From NCBI RefSeq assembly GCF_024139115.2, contig NC_085140.1, positions 299,977,978 to 300,041,977 on the forward strand: 64,000 bases of DNA. The letters are read 5' to 3'. The notes beneath the pieces were generated by a model. That model searched no databases, was not told the origin of the DNA, and saw only the letters and a list, made by a program, of their open reading frames with translations. This document shows positions 62,440 to 64,000 of the stretch, one piece after another. The position numbers and the translations under genes were made by a program. The number at the start of each line of letters is the position of its first letter. Position 1 is the first letter of the stretch. The stretch is from Armigeres subalbatus. Its lineage: Eukaryota; Arthropoda; Insecta; Diptera; Culicidae.

Positions 62440-63430
62440 AGTGACCCTTCAGAAGAAGGAGGTCCAAACAATCACATAAACATTTCTTCCATTTGAAAAC
62501 TTCGATTAGTCCTGAATGTATAAAAAGAATTTGCTGTTTCATTTGTTAGGGACCCTTATTTTCAGAAGGGGAGATTCAAACAACTAAAAACATTTCTTTT
62601 ATTAAAAAAGCTCCACATGCCAAAGTTTGTTCTATAGTTCTCGAATAATGCAGAAAATTCTATTTTATTTGTATGAGCCCCCTACCCTCCTGTTCCAGAA
62701 ATGGAATGAGTCTCAACAACCACGAATAATTTCTTGCATTCAGCCGCCACATATTTAGTTCCATTTCTTGAAATTACAGCGCAAATTTCACTTCATTCGA
62801 TTGATTAGAACTCGAGGTTATGCATAAATTTCGTTTTTTTTGTATGGGTGCACCCCTACAACCCTTCTAGAGTACAGGGGAGTCTCAAACAATCACAGGA
62901 ACATTTCGTGCATACAAAATCCACCGCATGACAAATGATTCTTTTTGTTTGATTAGTTCTCAATTTATGAAGAAATTTCTTTTTTAATTTGTGTAGGAGC
63001 TTCCCTCTCCCTTTCAGAAGGGGAAGGCGGCTCGAACAAACACAGAGTGTTATTTAATTCAAGCACCTACATGCCAAATTATATCATTTCCTTAAAATTT
63101 CTGTTTCAATTGTATGGGAGACATAGGAACATTTCTTGAAATTTCTTTTTAATTTGTATGTGGCACCCCTCTCCCTTCCTGACGAGGAGGGTTTCAGTTC
63201 CCAAGAACAATGCTTGCATTCTCAAACCTTCACATGCCAAATTTGGTTCTGCTTCATTAGTTTCCGACTTATGCAAAATTTCAGTTACACTTTTGTTACA
63301 CTTGAACCATAGAAAAAACATCTGCACCAAGTTTGTTCCATTTGTTTGATTAATATTCGATTGATGAATAAATTTCTATTTCATTTGTATGAGGCTCTTG
63401 CCCCTCTCCTAGAAGAGGAAGGTCTCTAGC
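62440..63430. repeat. Decayed tandem repeat, units about 130-180 bp
   Basis: Six to seven diverged units, each with GTTCCATTTG-like, TTGATTAGTTCTCGA, TTATGCA.AAATTTC, TTTCATTTGTATG and CCCCTCTCCCTTCAGAAGGG-type blocks followed by AACATTTCTTGCAT and CCACATGCCAA. GATTAGT landmarks occur near 62505, 62799, 62959, 63260 and 63344. Short frames here are repeat-driven. Confidence 0.75.
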
Positions 63431-63540
63431 GAATCTGTACCATTTCGTCGAATTACATTTATTCGAATGGCATTTTGATCACATTACATCAGATGTACAT
63501 TTGTCGTTATTTAACTTTCAGTACACTAGAAACATAAGAC
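63431..63540. other. Short unassigned spacer
   Basis: Includes CATTTCGTCGAATTACATTT, probably an outlying unit of the following motif cluster. Confidence 0.4.
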
Positions 63541-63900
63541 GGTAGGACATTTGGTCGTTTGGTCGGAAGGACATTACGTCGAATAGACATTTGGTCGAAT
63601 AAACGTTTAGTCGACAGAAGATTTTCGAATGGATAATATTCAAAATGTTACATAACTTTTGCTCCAATAATGGCCAAAATGATGGGTTCATAAAAATAAT
63701 AAATAATAGGAAAACGGTAAATATTTCCGACAGGATATTGACTTTGGCAAACCCACTAACCAACTACGATGAATCTATACCACCAACTGGTCAAAAGACA
63801 TTTAGTCGAATGATGTTTCGTCTAATGACACTTGGTCGAAAAATATTGCGTCGTATAGACTGGTTGTATGGTCGTTTGGTCGATATTAAGTTTTCGACCA
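63541..63900 (+). repeat. GTCGAAT-GACATTTG motif clusters around a unique core
   Basis: Two clusters of a roughly 17-bp unit (GTCGAATAGACATTTGG and variants) at 63541-63620 and 63790-63900 flank about 170 bp of unique DNA. Unit length and wording resemble the 39-kb array (TTCGGCCAAATGTCC reversed gives GGACATTTGGCCGAA). Confidence 0.75.
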
Positions 63901-64000
63901 ACCATTTACGAATTATGGTTGGACGCTAATTTTATACTGAACTAATTATTGTATAAATATTTAGTGAAAGAAAGAGTATCCATTGAAAACCTTTGCTGCA
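63901..64000. other. Unassigned window end
   Basis: AT-rich; nothing recognised. Confidence 0.4.

Noticed and set aside
1..64000. Integrated non-retroviral virus sequence
   Set aside because: No frame resembled a viral polymerase, nucleoprotein or glycoprotein; all reverse transcriptases read as BEL/Pao or LINE type.

Overview
The window reads as one stretch of a large, repeat-saturated insect genome, most likely a culicine (Aedes-type) mosquito. This rests on the mix of BEL/Pao, RTE-, I- and Jockey-clade retroelements, tRNA-derived SINEs with AAG- or GATG-type tails and an (ATGCT)n-tailed retroposon, and dense families of short inverted-repeat elements. I recognise no complete host protein-coding gene, no rRNA gene, no operon and no CRISPR array. 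The species call is inference from repeat style, not from a marker gene.

Layout. 1-6 kb: mostly unassigned AT-rich DNA with three weak coding-exon candidates. 6.1-9.2 kb: two decayed copies of one RTE-like LINE (called RTE-A here) around a small inverted-repeat element. 10.4-14.2 kb: a Jockey-type reverse transcriptase remnant split by a 2.8-kb DNA element with an 8-bp target duplication. 14.2-19.1 kb: SINE copies, a terminal-inverted-repeat element carrying a second kind of SINE, and degenerate GGAATT-type repeats. 19.15-26.80 kb: a structurally complete BEL/Pao LTR retrotransposon on the minus strand with a perfect 5-bp target duplication. Its gag is split by a 936-bp palindromic insert holding two tRNA-like sequences, and its coding frame is broken several times.

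27-38.8 kb: a BEL/Pao fragment fused to a second RTE-like family (RTE-B), a long unassigned stretch, a LINE RNase H tail, a BEL integrase tail, a Helitron-like element, miniature palindromes, RTE fragments and a SINE inside an inverted GACAAAAGGTCGAAAG-type repeat. 38.8-40 kb: an orphan satellite monomer, a 17-bp tandem array and an 8-bp tandem array. 42.6-48.9 kb: an RTE-B remnant, then an I-clade LINE (minus strand) whose ORF1 carries a TA-flanked miniature element and a 1.2-kb retroposon with six 99-bp tandem repeats and a 24-bp target duplication; the LINE's RT is missing. 49.3-53.3 kb: nested miniature elements and a 3.64-kb foldback element whose arms are each about ten 152-bp repeats. 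53.4-57.3 kb: the most gene-like unique DNA (possible promoter and first exon at 53.93-54.46 kb). 57.3-60.8 kb: a long but decayed RTE-B copy. 60.8-64 kb: degenerate satellite-like repeats and another GTCGAA-type motif cluster.

The elements work as a layered insertion history: LINEs and LTR elements are targets for TA-, TAA- and 8-bp-duplicating DNA elements, and those in turn for SINEs. Several loci (24.1, 10.74, 46.5, 49.7 kb) show inverted duplications, which may share a snap-back mechanism or be assembly artefacts.
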